64,000 nt of DNA from Coniella vitis. Taxonomy: Eukaryota; Ascomycota; Sordariomycetes; Diaporthales; Schizoparmaceae. Both the position numbers and the translations under genes were made by a program. Location: contig WUJK01000002.1 of the NCBI GenBank assembly GCA_011317545.1, forward strand, positions 3,472,001-3,536,000. Direction: 5' to 3'. Shown piece after piece: positions 23,225-35,273 of this stretch (position 1 is the first letter of the stretch; the number at the start of each line of letters is the position of its first letter). The notes beneath the pieces are model-generated. The model was not told the DNA's origin. It made no database searches and worked only from the letters and a program-made list of their open reading frames with translations.

Positions 23225-26200
23225 CTATGCCTCGTAGTTCTCAAACAAGAAGCTGGGCGCACCCGGTACCGCATTATCGCCAATAGGGCTGCTAATGTCA
23301 ATCTCCTTACCACCATCCGTCAGATCCTTGCCCTTCTTGGTGCCCTCAATGACGTGGACGACGACAATCTTTGTAAAGCCCGTCGTGCGCTTCAGACCCG
23401 AGACCATCTCCAGCAGGATGGTCTGCTCGTCAAAGCCGAGCTTGCGCTCCAGGACGACAGAGGCATCCTCTCCAGCCTCGAGGCGCTTTTGCAGCTGCTT
23501 GACAAAGGGCATAGCCTTCTTAGCCTCGCCGCCCTTCTTGATCTTGTCGTTGAAATCCTTGTCGTCCTTGAGGGACTTGGAGGCGACGTCCCAGTGTTCG
23601 CGGAGGAGGTCAATATACTTTTCTTGCCAGGCTGGGTACTTGTCTGAGGTGAAGATGCTATATGATAAAGTAGACAGGTTAGAGCTGACCGAATTGCATC
23701 ATAAGACTCGACTGAGTAAAGTTTCAACTTACGTGAGCATCTTTGGCTTCTTGGGGTCATAGGCAGTCTCCTTGCCCTTGGCCTTCTTCTTCAGCTGAGC
23801 CGACTCGGCACTGTTCACATTGCTCGACGTCTGGCGAACGTAGTCGCGCGCGGCCGACAGACCCAAGTTCGCGGCGGGCACCTCGGGCCACTGCGCTAGC
23901 TGAATAGACTGGGGCTTCTTGAGAATCTCGAGCCAGATCCACTCGCACCAATGGGGTGCAATGACAACCAGGACGAGGGCCTGCAGCTCAAAGTAGCGGA
24001 AGATGAGGTCTTTGTGCATCTTAATGCCGGCACCGGCACAGGCCTCGCGGTAAAAGTCGCGTGCCGAGGTGAAGTCGAACCAGGCGGCCTTGAGGGCGAG
24101 CTTGTAGTTCGTGTCGGTGTATTCCTTCTTGGCCTCAGCAACGAGCACGTTCATCTCGTTGTCGAAGAGGGCGTCTTGGTACGAGTTGAGGGGTCCGGTA
24201 CGCAGTTCGGTGTCCTTGGACACCTCCTCGATCCACTCGCGGTTGTTGAACAGTCTCAGGACACCATTGTCGGCAACATCCTCCTCGAAGTTGGCATCCG
24301 TATTACCGTCACCGGCATCAGCCAGAGCGATACGCGCGGCATCAGCACCGTATTTCTTGACCGTGTCGTCCAGAGTCATGAAGTTACCGGTCGACTTGGA
24401 CATCTTGGCACCGTTGAGCATCAAGTGACCGTTGGCACGGATACCGCGGGGCCAGTACTCCTCAGAGAAGAAAGCAATGTGGTTGTACAGGAAGAAGGTC
24501 AAGTGGTTGGGGATAAGGTCCTTGCCAGAGACGCGGACGTCCAGAGGGTACCAGTACTCAAAGTCGCGGCGCATGCCTTCGAGGGTGGCCTTGGAGATCT
24601 TGCTCTTCTCCAGAATCTCGTCGGTGAGTTCTCTGCGGCAGAAAACGTAGTCCCAAACCTCATCAATCATCTGGTCGGCCGAGATGTCGCCCTTACCCTT
24701 GGAGCGACCAAACAGGTCAGTATGCAGCCATGGCACAAGGGTGTAGTATGCCATGTAGATTGTAGAGTCGCTGAGGGATTCGACCAGGAAGTTGGTGTCG
24801 AATGGCAGCTTGGAGCCAAGACCGTAGGTCCTTGCGCAAGCCCACTGGTTCAACCAGTTCAGAACACCGATAAAAGCATTCTTGGTCTCGTTGGAGTAGG
24901 TGTTGAGGCCATTCTGCACCCACTCAATGGCCTGGTCCCTCCACTTCTCCTCACCATAGTCCAGATACCACTGGTCCATAAGCGCCACGATGCACTTGTC
25001 GCCAGATCTGCTAACGACTTGGCCCTCGGGCTCGGCGTATGGGAACGCCTCACCAGCAGCAATCAAGTCGGCGCGAACCTTGGGCTTCGCTGTTTCGACC
25101 TTCTCGCCCTTGTACTTGCCTACCAGAATAGTACCCTGGTAGAAGCCCTCCTTGTATGCCAGCTCTTTGGCCTCAGCCAGAGGCTTGGCATCCTTTGGCG
25201 AAGCAATCTTGAGCTGTTCGACCAGAGTCTTTGCGCAAATGTCGCCGTAGGTCGGGGTGGAGATGATGGGGAAGATCTCAAGCTCAGCCCACTCCTTTTG
25301 GATGCCATAGTAATCTGCCTTCTTTGCCAGCTCACGCACAGTAGCGTAATCGTCTGGAGAGTCAGATGGAACGCTTGTGACGACGCCAGTACCCTTGGTC
25401 TCCAGCACGGTGTCCATGGGAAGGATGCGGATGCCGTTCGTGTGCAGAGACAGAGGAGCGTTCACCAGAGTGCCAATGCAGTCGGAACCCTGAATGTCGA
25501 CCAGCGACTTGGGGGCGACGCCATTCTCTTTCAGCAGGCCTTGGAACGCCATATTGCGAGCGGCACGGTCACCGATAATGTAGTAGTCGTTCTCGGAGGC
25601 CTGGTAGACACCGTAGGTGAGCTTGGGGCCAACGTAACAGGCCGTCTGCCCGTACATGGTCTCTGGACGCAGAGTTGCTGGTACAAAGAACAAGTTGGCA
25701 CCCTCGGGCAGCTTGCCCTTGACGACCTCGGCGGCCTTGGGAGACCACTCCAGAACCTTGAGCTTCAGGGCTGTGTACTCCTGCGGGCCGACACCCTCAC
25801 CGTCACTCCGGTCGTGGTCCATACAAGGCTGGCCATCTTTTATCGAGTAGATGGTATATCTCTTGCCGAACTTGATCTTGTTCATCTCGCGCAAGCGCGT
25901 CATCTGCCATCGGATGAAAGCTAGAATGGGTCAAGGTTAGCGCAACCCATGTACAGTACTCACACGGCAATTGTAATCTGCTCACCATCGTAGTATGGGT
26001 TAGCATCAGTGGTGACAAACTGTCTTCTCCAGTCAATTCTGCAGCCAAGAGCCGAAAGATCGCGTTTGCATAGAGGCGGGAAGAACTCGAGCCAGTAGTG
26101 CGCGTCGGCGAAGCGGTGAATCTCCTTTCTGGGGATGCCGACGGCCTCCATGATCTGGAACTGGTACTTCATCTTGACAGCCTTGGCGTTGGCCTTGCCC

Positions 26201-26880
26201 TTGGTGGCCTTGAACTTGGTGACATCCTCGCTCTTGGCTTGAACGGGCTTTGCGTCACCAGCAGGCTTCTCGACGGCAACCTCCTCGTCCTCATTGTAGT
26301 TCTCAAATTCCTGGCCAAACAGCTTGACCTCTTTTGCGATCTTGTCGGCCGAGGCCTTAATGGGCAAACCCGTGCAGTGGTAGCCCTGGGGCCAGAGCAC
26401 GCGCTTTCCTTGCATGCGCTCCCAACCCACCATGAACTCAACCTTGCTGTCGGAGAAGGCATGGCCAACGTGCAGGGTGCCGTTCATGTAAGGATAGGCA
26501 ATGGTGCCAAAGAACTTTGGGTACTTTTCGCGAAGCTCGGCGGCCGAGACGGAGTGCAGGGGGATTTCGTCAGTCGAGGGAGCGTCAGGCTGGAAGACCT
26601 TGTCTTGTTGGAGTAGATTCTCGTTAGTATTTCCGTCGCTTTACCATGTCCCTATCCTTCTGCGTCTTCAAAGGGGGCGGCCTGGATGCTAATCATACCG
26701 CTCTCCCACTTCTCTTGTATCTTCTTCTCCCATGCAACCAGAGTATCTCTTTTCTCGGTCTGTACATGTGAAGCACTCGTCAGAAAGAATCGCATAGATA
26801 GAATTCCAGGCAAGAATACCTACACCCTTAAGCTCCTTCGTCTTAGAGACGGGAACAACGACCTGGCCGGCGGCAGCCAT
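23225..26880 (-). CDS. cytosolic leucyl-tRNA synthetase
   Basis: Class I aminoacyl-tRNA synthetase that charges tRNA-Leu in the cytosol; the model gives 1118 residues, normal for eukaryotic cytosolic LeuRS. Exons: 26824-26880, 26699-26759, 25986-26603, 23733-25920 and 23225-23657, all GT-AG and in frame. The HIGH-type motif reads NGTLHVGH (about residues 76-83), the zinc/CP1 region starts GYHCTGLPIKASADK, the editing domain lies in the large exon, and KMSKS is intact (AKMSKSTGNF, about residue 750). The C-terminal extension typical of eukaryotic enzymes is present. The N-terminus (MAAAGQVVVPVSKTKELKG) has no clear mitochondrial targeting peptide. Two very short first exons (57 and 61 bases) are easily missed by gene finders. 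It converges with the helicase gene and diverges from the small gene at 27473. Confidence 0.96.
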
Positions 26881-27472
26881 GGTGGGCTGGTTGATGTTCT
26901 ATGCGCGCCTCGCTGGGCTCTCGAGCACAGGTAAAAAAAAAAAAAAGACAAATGCTGCCGAGATCAAAAATGTTAGAGGGAAGAGACAACAGGCCAATTG
27001 GTTGGCAAGGAACTCACCAAGAAACGACTTCGCAACTGTCCTCGTCCACGCTTTGCTGTTGGATGTAACAACAGCAAGGGCAAAGTTGAGTCACGATGTT
27101 GCAGTAGGTATTGTTCTGGAGGGGCGGTCCAGTGCCAGAGAGGAATACAGATAGCGGGGCCAAAAATTTGGCCAGGGACAGCCACTCTCAGCCCGACAAC
27201 AACCGCGGGGTTTAGTAGCGGGGACCCATGCAGGCAGGCAGAGGCAGGCAGACCGGCAGGCGGGCGGAAGGTCCTGCCACAGGGGGCAGGGTACAGAGCG
27301 CCAGGCCTGGACCTCTGATCCATCCTCTAAATTCACCGCGCTAGAAGGCGTCAAAAACTGACCAGTGGTCTGTCTAACTACTTCACCAGTTTTCACTACC
27401 GTGACGCAAACACTGGGCACCTATTGATTGAACCATAGCCTCACAACCAGCTCGGCCGGATTTCTGCTCACA
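26881..27472. promoter_or_regulatory. divergent promoter, LeuRS / small mitochondrial protein
   Basis: A 592-base interval between two start codons on opposite strands, so it must carry the promoters of both genes. It contains a short A run (26934-26945) and a GC-rich purine block around 27230-27300. No separate gene is seen. Confidence 0.55.
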
Positions 27473-28010
27473 ATGCTGCCAACACTCATCAGAAGGGCTG
27501 CGCAAAAGACGCCTACACCAGAGTCCGCAGCCTACGTGGCCAAAATAAGAGCACTCTACCCGCCAAAGAAGGTCTGGCCACCAGATTTCACAAAGTTGTC
27601 GCCGCAGGAGCAGCTGCGCTACGAGAAGAAGTACAAGCGGAGAATGGCCCTGGCCACAGCGCGCCCGCGATGGGACAGGTTTATCAAGTTGACGCAGCTC
27701 TTTAGCATGGTTTGTAAGTTGCAGTGCTTAGAGGCGGATATGCGGCGTTCGAGGCACGAGGGAAACTGACAATACGCATCGACAAAGCCGTCTTAGTTTA
27801 TGCTGTCTTATTCATGGATTGGAAGCAATCGCAACAGCCCTTCGGAGGGGTGAGTATCCATGCTATGGCTTCAAGTGAGGTAGTAATAAGACTGACTCAA
27901 GAGACTAGCTTCGCGAGACATTCTGGAATGCTCTTGGTTATGATTATGACCATGCTTCACAGAAGCCCATATCGAGGAAATCCCTCGAGTATTCTTCCCA
28001 GTCCAGATAG
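27473..28010 (+). CDS. small predicted mitochondrial single-span membrane protein
   Basis: Three-exon gene (27473-27713, 27788-27849, 27909-28010) for 134 residues. Each intron is GT-AG with good donors (GTAAGT, GTGAGT) and frame is kept to a stop at 28010, giving the ending SLEYSSQSR. The N-terminus MLPTLIRRAAQKT is basic and amphipathic like a mitochondrial presequence. A basic segment (RYEKKYKRRMALATARPRW) precedes one predicted membrane span (about residues 74-94, ending VLVYAVLFMDW), followed by an aromatic tail (FWNALGYDYD). I do not recognise a named family; it resembles conserved hypothetical proteins of filamentous ascomycetes. An in-frame ATG at 27428 is possible but would bury the presequence. 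The clean splicing and codon phase make a real gene likely. Confidence 0.75.
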
Positions 28011-28380
28011 GGCGCAGTGTCGTATATACATGTACACAGGGCCTCTGCCCAGTCCATTTTGAATCTTTCGGCGTTATGGGTGGTGGGAATACCCCAAGTT
28101 CGGCAACTCTCATGGAGTCCATCAGGCTCTTCTTTTCCAATCCAGTATTTCTCCTCTCTTGTCGTCATATCCTGTTTCTGCCCTCATGTCTGTGAAGCTG
28201 CTGCGCAAACGGACATGCCTCGTCAAGGTCTGATGCTCCCACCTTCCTTGACGTGAGCTCTTTTTAGGATGGCATGTGAGTCTATAGCATTTGCTTGATA
28301 CATGAAGAGCAACGTCAACCCACAAGATTTTGTGCATGCGGTTAAGAGGATATGAGTTTTCATCAGAGACTGTGGCATCA
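28011..28380. other. intergenic, convergent 3' ends
   Basis: A 370-base interval between the stop of the small membrane protein gene and the stop of the AP-3 sigma gene. Expected to hold 3' UTRs; nothing else seen. Confidence 0.6.
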
Positions 28381-29000
28381 TCATCTTCCAGCCCAGACGC
28401 CCATACCCAAGCCAGCACCTAGCCCAGCGCCTCTCGACTCATTGACGGGTCTCTTTGCAACTGTGCCTTGCGCCTTTACACCAGCCACAATCCGGTCGAG
28501 GTTCGTCTCGATCACAACTCCGCCAACAATCATCTCGGCCAGCGTGGCATGTAGACTTTCGTAGTTGAAAATGAGGTCCAGTTCGCAGACATTTTCGAAC
28601 AGTTTGTCGAGCGCCTCGACATAAACCTGGATCAAGTCGATCAGGGCCAACGGCGACTCGGTAGATGTAGAGATGATGATGAAGAAGAGTGTGGCATAGT
28701 GGCGGTAGGTCACGAGTGAGGGAACGTCGTTGTGCTGCTCGGCCGACGAGTGGGACGTACCCGATGCGGCGAGAAGCGGGGGCAGAGGGAGGAAGTTGCA
28801 GGAGCCGGAAGGACGGTTCGACACGAGCGTAAAGATTTCGGAAATGAGGCGTTGCTGGATCGAGGTATCCTGTCTTGGCGGTCAGTCTCGCCTTTCTTCC
28901 TGGGGAGAGCGAATGGGTGGGACGATCGCACCAACTGGGTGTAGAACTTGGTCAACCGTGGCTGGCCCTGGCCGTTGAAGACCAAGAAGGCGTTGATCAT
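28381..29000 (-). CDS. aps3: AP-3 adaptor complex small (sigma) subunit
   Basis: Sigma subunit of the AP-3 clathrin-type adaptor, which sorts cargo from the Golgi/endosome directly to the vacuole. Exon 1 (28932-29000) encodes the hallmark start MINAFLVFNGQGQPRLTKFY. Exon 2 (28381-28869) resumes with DTSIQQRLISEIF, then gives TYRHYATLFFIIIST, IQVYVEALDKLFENVCELD and IFNYESLHATLAEMIVGG, all diagnostic of adaptor sigma chains. The intron has a non-optimal GTGCGA donor but a good CAG acceptor and phase 0. Total 185 residues. A Ser/His-rich insert (ASGTSHSSAEQHND) lies in the loop between the first strands, and the C-terminus has a Gly-rich tail (GAGLGAGLGMGV). It shares a divergent promoter with frataxin. 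Confidence 0.93.
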
Positions 29001-29525
29001 GGTGGACAGCCGGCTACTGAAAACGCACAACCTCTTTCTTCACGAGGATCGAAAGTGATGGTCAAATAGACGGGTCGTGGTGGTTGCTAGACGTGCCCCT
29101 CGGGTGCGCAGGTACTGTACTGACGTTGAGGCTGCTGCCGCAACGCGCTCTCGGAGGCAGGGGAGGCCCGCCTGTCAGTGACGAGCTGCGGGGACCGCTA
29201 GTGCCGAGCACAGGCCACATGTGGTGAGCCACACCCCTGAAAAGCTGGGGAAAGCTCCTATGCGGCAGTGGGGGTTGCTTTGCTTTGCAGCAGCTGTGAC
29301 AGGCCCAAAGCAGCTTCCCTTCGCATCCAAACCGTTTCCCAGTAAGTGGAAGTACTTAGCTACCTGACGTATAAAGAAACCAGCCAACATTGTGGGTTCT
29401 CCTCTCCTCTCGTTATCAAACAACGAACGCCCCGTTACTCTCGTTTCGAAGCACGCACTTGAACCATTTACACGATCATCCGGATTGCCATCACAACCCA
29501 TCACTTCGCATCCATCCCTTCCACC
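29001..29525. promoter_or_regulatory. divergent promoter, AP-3 sigma / frataxin
   Basis: A 525-base interval between the start codons of AP-3 sigma (minus) and frataxin (plus). C/T-rich stretches and CATCATTC-like leaders precede the frataxin ATG. No other gene is seen. Confidence 0.55.
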
Positions 29526-30277
29526 ATGACGCCATCGCAACTTTCTCGAACCAGCGGCCTGCTCGCCCGGAGCCTGCGTGCCTCGTCGTCTACCAGTGCA
29601 ACCCGTCGCATTGCGCCTCGCCAAGCCATCGCTGCGTCCAGGTTCGTCCTGGCGACAACAACTCCCTTCTCCCAATCCAGATTCTTTTCCTTCACCAACC
29701 GCCAAGCAAAGGGTATCCTCCCCGACAGCGACGATCCTGCGCCGCCCAATGTCCAGGACCACGCCGTTAAGCCTGTGCCCGCCGAGCTGTCGGATCAAGA
29801 ATACCACGACCTGGCCGATGACTTCCTCCATACCATCCAAGACCGTCTCGAGGAGGTTGCCGAAAAGAATGACCAAGTTGACGTGGAGTACTCGGTATGT
29901 TCGATTCCTAGGCTTGGCCCACCCATATTCTTTTCCTTTGCTTGGCAACTTATCCAAGTCAAACACGGAAAACCCCGGGACTTTGTTCAACTAATTGATA
30001 CCTTGCTCTTGAACAAATATAGGCTGGCGTTCTCAATGTAACCTTTCCAGAGATTGGCACGTACGTGATCAACAAGCAACCTCCGAACAAGCAAATCTGG
30101 CTGTCGAGCCCCATCTCAGGTCCCAAACGCTACGACTACGTTGTCTATGGCGAAGGTCAAGCACAAAAGGAGGACACGGCCGTCGGTGACTGGGTCTACC
30201 TCCGTGACGGCTCCACCATCAAGTCCTTGTTCCTCGATGAGCTCAACGTCAACCTTGCCTTACCACTTCCTCATTAG
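29526..30277 (+). CDS. yfh1: frataxin, mitochondrial iron-sulfur assembly factor
   Basis: Frataxin homologue of 207 residues that works in the mitochondrial matrix with the cysteine desulfurase and scaffold to build iron-sulfur clusters. Exon 1 is 29526-29894 and exon 2 is 30023-30277; the GTATGT donor and ATATAG acceptor join in phase 0 to read DVEYSAGVLNVTF. The first 75 or so residues are a long Arg/Ser-rich import sequence (SQLSRTSGLLARSLRASSS). The mature domain opens with the acidic helix YHDLADDFLHTIQDRLEEV, which carries the iron-binding acidic ridge. It continues through the family signature TYVINKQPPNKQIWLSSPIS and GPKRYDY. Intron retention would add hydrophobic residues and then truncate the protein at 30041. 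Confidence 0.96.
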
Positions 30278-31225
30278 AATCGGGAGGCCAGGGGAAGGGT
30301 GCAATATGATACCAAACAAATCAAGACGGTTGTGTGTTCGCATTGCTATCCCGGAGACACGACAGTGGCGGGATGATTCTGTACTTGACAGATCCTCTTA
30401 GTGTCGTGGCTTCGCTGGTGGAACGGTAGCATGAAGGATTGACGGGAGACTCCAGGACGGTCTTGCCAGCAAGACAACGGCCAGTGTCACGATGGGATCA
30501 AGGGCATAGCAAGTAGGACAGAGGCGAACTGGAAAGGCGTACACCATCTTTGAACGCAACGTAGCTGCTAGTTGTACAATGCTTGCTTCAATCGTGGAGC
30601 GCGAGCATCACGTTTTCTGAAACCGAGGCTTGAATTTTCGAACGGAAGTAGAGTCTCATTGTCTATTTCCAACTTGTAGGGTAAGCACAGCGAATGACTA
30701 TTGGTTTTGGTATGCAATGGCACAGCTCCGAAAGGGGGAAAGGGGGGAAAACCCTCTTCGAAGTGCTCTTCAAGTCTCAGTTTTGCACAGCACAGCTCGC
30801 TTGTTGTCACTTATTCTGCTTGTTTTACCATTTTGACCCCGACTTGTTCTGAATACAAGGCCCTGTCTGTTTGTCTGCAGATATAAGCAGTATATAATCC
30901 CAACGCAACAAAGGCCAGCGTACTTATAAATGGATATTTACCAAAGTAGTTTCAATGACTCTTTACACAATGAAGGTGTATATTAGTATATAATCACCAG
31001 GCCCGCCAACTCCCAGTCTGCTTCGCTCTCCCCTATCCAGCAACTTCTTCAACTTGTTGTTGTACATAGAAACGCTTTCTCTGCTCCATGCCATGAAAAA
31101 GAACCCCCTCCCTCCACACGCTCGTAAAGAATCTATTACAACTCCTTCGCTAAGCCTATTGAATTTCTTCTTAACTTCAGGGCTCTACGCTTGTCTCTCT
31201 TGACAAAATCGATTGTTGTGCTGAT
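30278..31225. other. intergenic, convergent 3' ends
   Basis: A 948-base interval between the frataxin stop and the EDE1 stop. Short frames only; expected to hold both 3' UTRs. No gene is seen. Confidence 0.55.
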
Positions 31226-34200
31226 TCAAGACTGGTTTGCCAGGTGATTTGCTGCCTAGAGAGTAAAAAAACTCACGTTAGACAAGCTTTTCCAACTGGA
31301 TTCGGTTGAAAAGGGTCTGGAACTCTCAAACTTACCCTCTCCAAATTATAATCATACTTCTCCAGAGCACTCAACGCATCTGTCCGGCTATACCCCATAC
31401 TCGTCAGGTTCTTGAGGATTGGATCGTCGTGGACTCCCTCCTCGGTCAGCGCCCGGCCTGGTGCCTCTGGTCTGCTAGAGGCGTCGTTTCCAGCCTCTGC
31501 CATACTCGTGTTGGCGGGCGCGGCCGGGGCGGGTGCGGCACTTCCAGAGCTGCCGGGTGGCTGGGGGCTTGTAGGTGTCTTGGCGGCAGGCGCATCGTCG
31601 AGACTGGAAAATATGGCGTCCCAGTCGTGGCTTTCAGCTGGCTTGGCTGCCCCACTGGAAGGCACTGCGGAGCTTTGCGAGCCTGTGTTGTCGATGCTCG
31701 CAAAGTCAAACGTGCTGTCGGTGCCAAAGGGAGGAGGGTTACCGGAGCTGCTTCCAGGCGGTGCAGCGGCGATAATGTCAGCCTTCTTGGTAGACGATGG
31801 GCTGTCGAAGGTCGGGTTGAACTCGTCAAATCCTGAACGGGAGATGGTCTGGAAGTCATCATCTTGAGATCCTTCCTTGGCATCTTCCAGATCGGCAAAG
31901 TCGTCGTCAAGATCATCAAAAGCAGAGCTAGACTGTTTGGAGGCCGGAGCAGGGTGGACAGCAGCAGCAGAGGGAGCGCTGAAGCCTGCCTCCTCTTGGT
32001 CAGGGAAACTGCCAGGCAGAGGAGTACTGCCAAAGAGGCTCTCAGCATGCACATTTGTTGCGTCGCGTGGTGCCTCTCCAGCAGCAGTCGGTGGTGCCTC
32101 GGTTGACGAGACAGCCTTGTTGAGAGAGTGCTCTTCGGTCTTGTCTGCTGGCTTCGAGTTCGGGCTAGCTGGGGCGAAATCATCATCGAATCCGCCCTGT
32201 TCATCCTCAGAGTCGGACTCGTCGTCAGCTTCCAACTCTGAAATGGGAGGAAATTCAGCGTTGAAAGCAGACAGGCCCTTGGGAGCATCTTTGTCTGGGC
32301 TTTCCGCAGGCGCTGGCGCGCCCTTGGATGCAGAAGACGACTTCTTAAAGCTTGCAAATGCATTATCAAAGTCCTCTTTGGCCCTGGCTTCATCCAGCGC
32401 AGAAAAGGGGTCTCCAGACCCAGCAGCAGTTTCGGTGTTGGGGGCCTCAGGGAAGAAGGATTCCGGGCCAGGTCCATTGGCCGCAGCTGGCGCCTCAGAA
32501 GACTGTGTTTCTACCGTACTATCAGTAGAAGCAACAGCTCCCGACGGCACGGCAACTGGAGATTCAGCAGCAGCGGTTGTAGCAGAAGGCGAAGCCTGTA
32601 TTAATTTGGTCAGCGACGGTTAATAATGGGCCACGGCTCCAAAAGGCAAAGTGCTCGAGCTTACTTGTCGGGGCTCTGGCGGGATAGGGGTCGCATCGCT
32701 CGCAAAGGTTGGGTTCCTGCTCACATTTGGGCTGTTCGAAATGGGAGTCGCGAACGAGCCAGTGCTGGCAGCCGAGGCTCCAGTGGTCTGTGGCTGAAAG
32801 GCTGGAGGAGTGGGACCAAACACATCATCAAATGTCTTGTCATTGTAGGCCTTGCTTCCGGGTGCGGGGGGGCTGGCAAAGGTGCCCATGATGTCGGTGC
32901 TGCCCGTCCTTCGAAAGAAAGGATTGTTACCACTTGCGTTGCTTGGGGTTGGGCTAGCAACCTGCGGTGGCGGACCAGAAGGAACAGGGCTTTGGCTGAG
33001 CTGCCGGGCAAGGTCCTGGGTTTCCTTGGTCAAATCCTCGGCTTCGGTCTTGAGCTTATCACGCTCGCCCTCGTTGGTAGCGAGCTGTTTCTTGTTAATA
33101 GCAACCATGCCCTTCTGTTGCCGAGCTTCAGATTTCAACTTTTCAATCTGTGGCTTGATAGCTGCGACCTCGGCGTTGACAGCACGAATCTTTTCCTTTA
33201 GATTGGCATTCTCTTGCTGGTCAGCCTGCAGGGCATTCAGAATTGTCTGATGTTGCGATTGCAAGTCTTGATAGGTCGCCTCAATCATTGCACAATCGGT
33301 CTGGAGTTTCTTGGTCTCATTGCGCGAGGCTGTGAGCTTGTCTTGCAGCTCGCGCACTTCCTTGGCTTGGTTCTCGTAGAGCGTACGAAGCTGGGCAAGA
33401 CGTTGCTCAAAGTTCTTCTTTTGCTGCGCAGTCGTGTTGAGCTCGTTCTGGGCGGCATTGCGTTGGCCTTGGACATCTTGCATAGATTTGGAGAGAGTAC
33501 CGATCTGGTTGGAGAGGTTGGCCAGCTCCATGGTGTCGTTCAAGTCGTTTCCTTTTGTCTCTGTCTCCGCATCGCCCAGCAGATCCTCTGTTGTCGGGGG
33601 AGGCACGGATGCTGGAGGCTTGGGGAAACCTGGAATCGGGGAAGAGCCATTTGCAGAAGCGCCAGTGTTTTGGGTTGTGAGGGAGCGACCAAAAGATGAA
33701 GAGGGCATGAAAGGCTTGAAAGTCGTGCCCGTCGCCATGGGTGATAACCGAGCCGGAGAGGTAGGCACAGCTGGACTTGCGCTTCCGCCAAAGGGGTCAT
33801 TTAGCGGTGCTGCTCCACCGGTTGACTGAGCTGGCAGTTCCGTTGGTGGTGCGGGCGCCGAATCCAGTCCAAACAGGTCGTCAAGGGCGGACACAGGCTT
33901 GGGGGGTGGAGGTTGCTGAGCGGGCGAAGGCTGAGGGGGCGGTGCGTCAAAGGCGCTTGCACTAACGGCTGTTGATGGTCTACCTTGGCCGCGCAGGCTA
34001 GGTGGCATCAAGTTTGGTGGAAGAGTCTGTGGGAGGTCGCCCTGCTTGGTGCGCTGCTGGCGGATCAAGTACATAGCAACTGCAAATTCGTCACGGTTCA
34101 AGATACCCTCGGATCGAATATCTGCCAGGTCCCAGATGTTTGCAAGCACAGCCTCGGGAAGGCCGGACTGGCTAAAGAAGGGAACGGCCTCTTCACCAGT

Positions 34201-35273
34201 AATGAAGCCCTTTTTCTGCTTATCGAGACTCTCGTAGATCTGGTCGAAACGCTGCTTGTCTGCAGGCGTCACCAGCCAGGCATCACCGGTGGCTTGTGGT
34301 GCCAGAGGCGATCGGCCCAATGAAGGACCCAAGGACGAACCAGGCCGCATAGGCATCTGCGCCTGGCCGCTGAGCTGTCGAGGAATGGCAGACAGCGCTG
34401 GGCCCGGGGGGCTCTGGGGCCGTGCTGCGCCAGGAGCTGCGCGCCGTGTAGCAGCTTCGTACAGGGCAGCGGGGAGGATATTGGGCAAAGCTCGCAGAGC
34501 ACCACTCTTGATGCTGGTCAACAAGTGCATGGCAATCACGAACTCGGGAAGGACCAATGCGCCTCGTTGCTCTGTATCGGCAAGCTGCCAGATGCGGCCG
34601 AGGGTCTCATTGGGCAGGCCAGACTTTTCAAAGATCTGGCGGGCCTGCTCTCCGCTCAGCATGCTGCCGCTGAGAGGCTGGCGTTCAAACAACGCAGCAT
34701 ACTGAGAAACCTTATCGGGCATCAGCGGCGGGATGCGGATCGGGACGTTGCCGGTGCCCTGGGCCGAGATGGGCTGGGGAGAGCCGGTTGGGGCGGGAGC
34801 CAGCGGCGGAGGAGCGGGCGTGAAGCCATCGAAGCGTGGGATGGGCCCCGGCTGAAGGGCCACCTGCGGGGAGGGCTCGCGACCAGCCTGGGCATGGCCG
34901 ATGAGGCGAAGTGCGACGCCGAAGCCAGCTGGAGTCAGAAAGCCCCGGTTCTCGCGGTCGGCAATCTGCCAGACCTCGCCTAGTATCCTTGAGTCAAGCC
35001 GGGTCTTTTCAAAGAACTTGACAGCAATCTCTCCGGTGACAACGCCGACATTATCGGTGTCGGCTTGGCGGAACAGCTGGCCGTAGACTCGCTTCTCGTC
35101 GGGAGTGAGGTTAAGGTTAGGGGCAGCTAGAAGAGAGGGGCGCCTGGTTAACATTGATGTACACGAATACCGCGTGTTTGCTGCCCTGGCCTTGCCGAGA
35201 GACAAAGTCTTGGGCAGGCAGACAAGAAAACGGGCCGGAACGCACCTGGATCGACGCTGCTGCTCTCCGCCAT
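31226..35273 (-). CDS. ede1: EDE1-type endocytic scaffold (EH domains, coiled coil, UBA)
   Basis: Eps15/Ede1-like protein of about 1259 residues that starts clathrin-mediated endocytosis at the plasma membrane. Exons: 35246-35273, 32665-35126, 31336-32595 and 31226-31255. Exon 1 supplies only MAESSSVDP. Three EH domains follow at about residues 13-110, 145-240 and 295-370; their partner-binding segments are seen in WQIADRENRGFL, WQLADTEQRGAL and WDLADIRSEGIL, the pattern for binding NPF peptides. A Pro-rich linker comes next, then a coiled coil of about 180 residues (about 541-721) and a long acidic, Ser/Ala-rich region. A C-terminal UBA domain (LTSMGYSRTDALSALEKYDYNLER) is completed by the 30-base last exon AANHLANQS. 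Tiny first and last exons would be lost by simple ORF calling. Upstream in-frame residues to 35529 are antisense leader and not used. Confidence 0.95.

Noticed and set aside
23951..25924. 657-codon open frame on the plus strand
   Set aside because: It lies exactly antisense to the LeuRS catalytic exon and is a by-product of codon bias; the minus strand has clear LeuRS motifs and splice sites.
26098..26616. 172-codon plus-strand frame
   Set aside because: Antisense to LeuRS exon 3, which carries the HIGH-type motif; no homology on the plus strand.
31877..32623. 248-codon plus-strand frame
   Set aside because: Antisense to the Ser/Ala-rich region of EDE1; low-complexity shadow.
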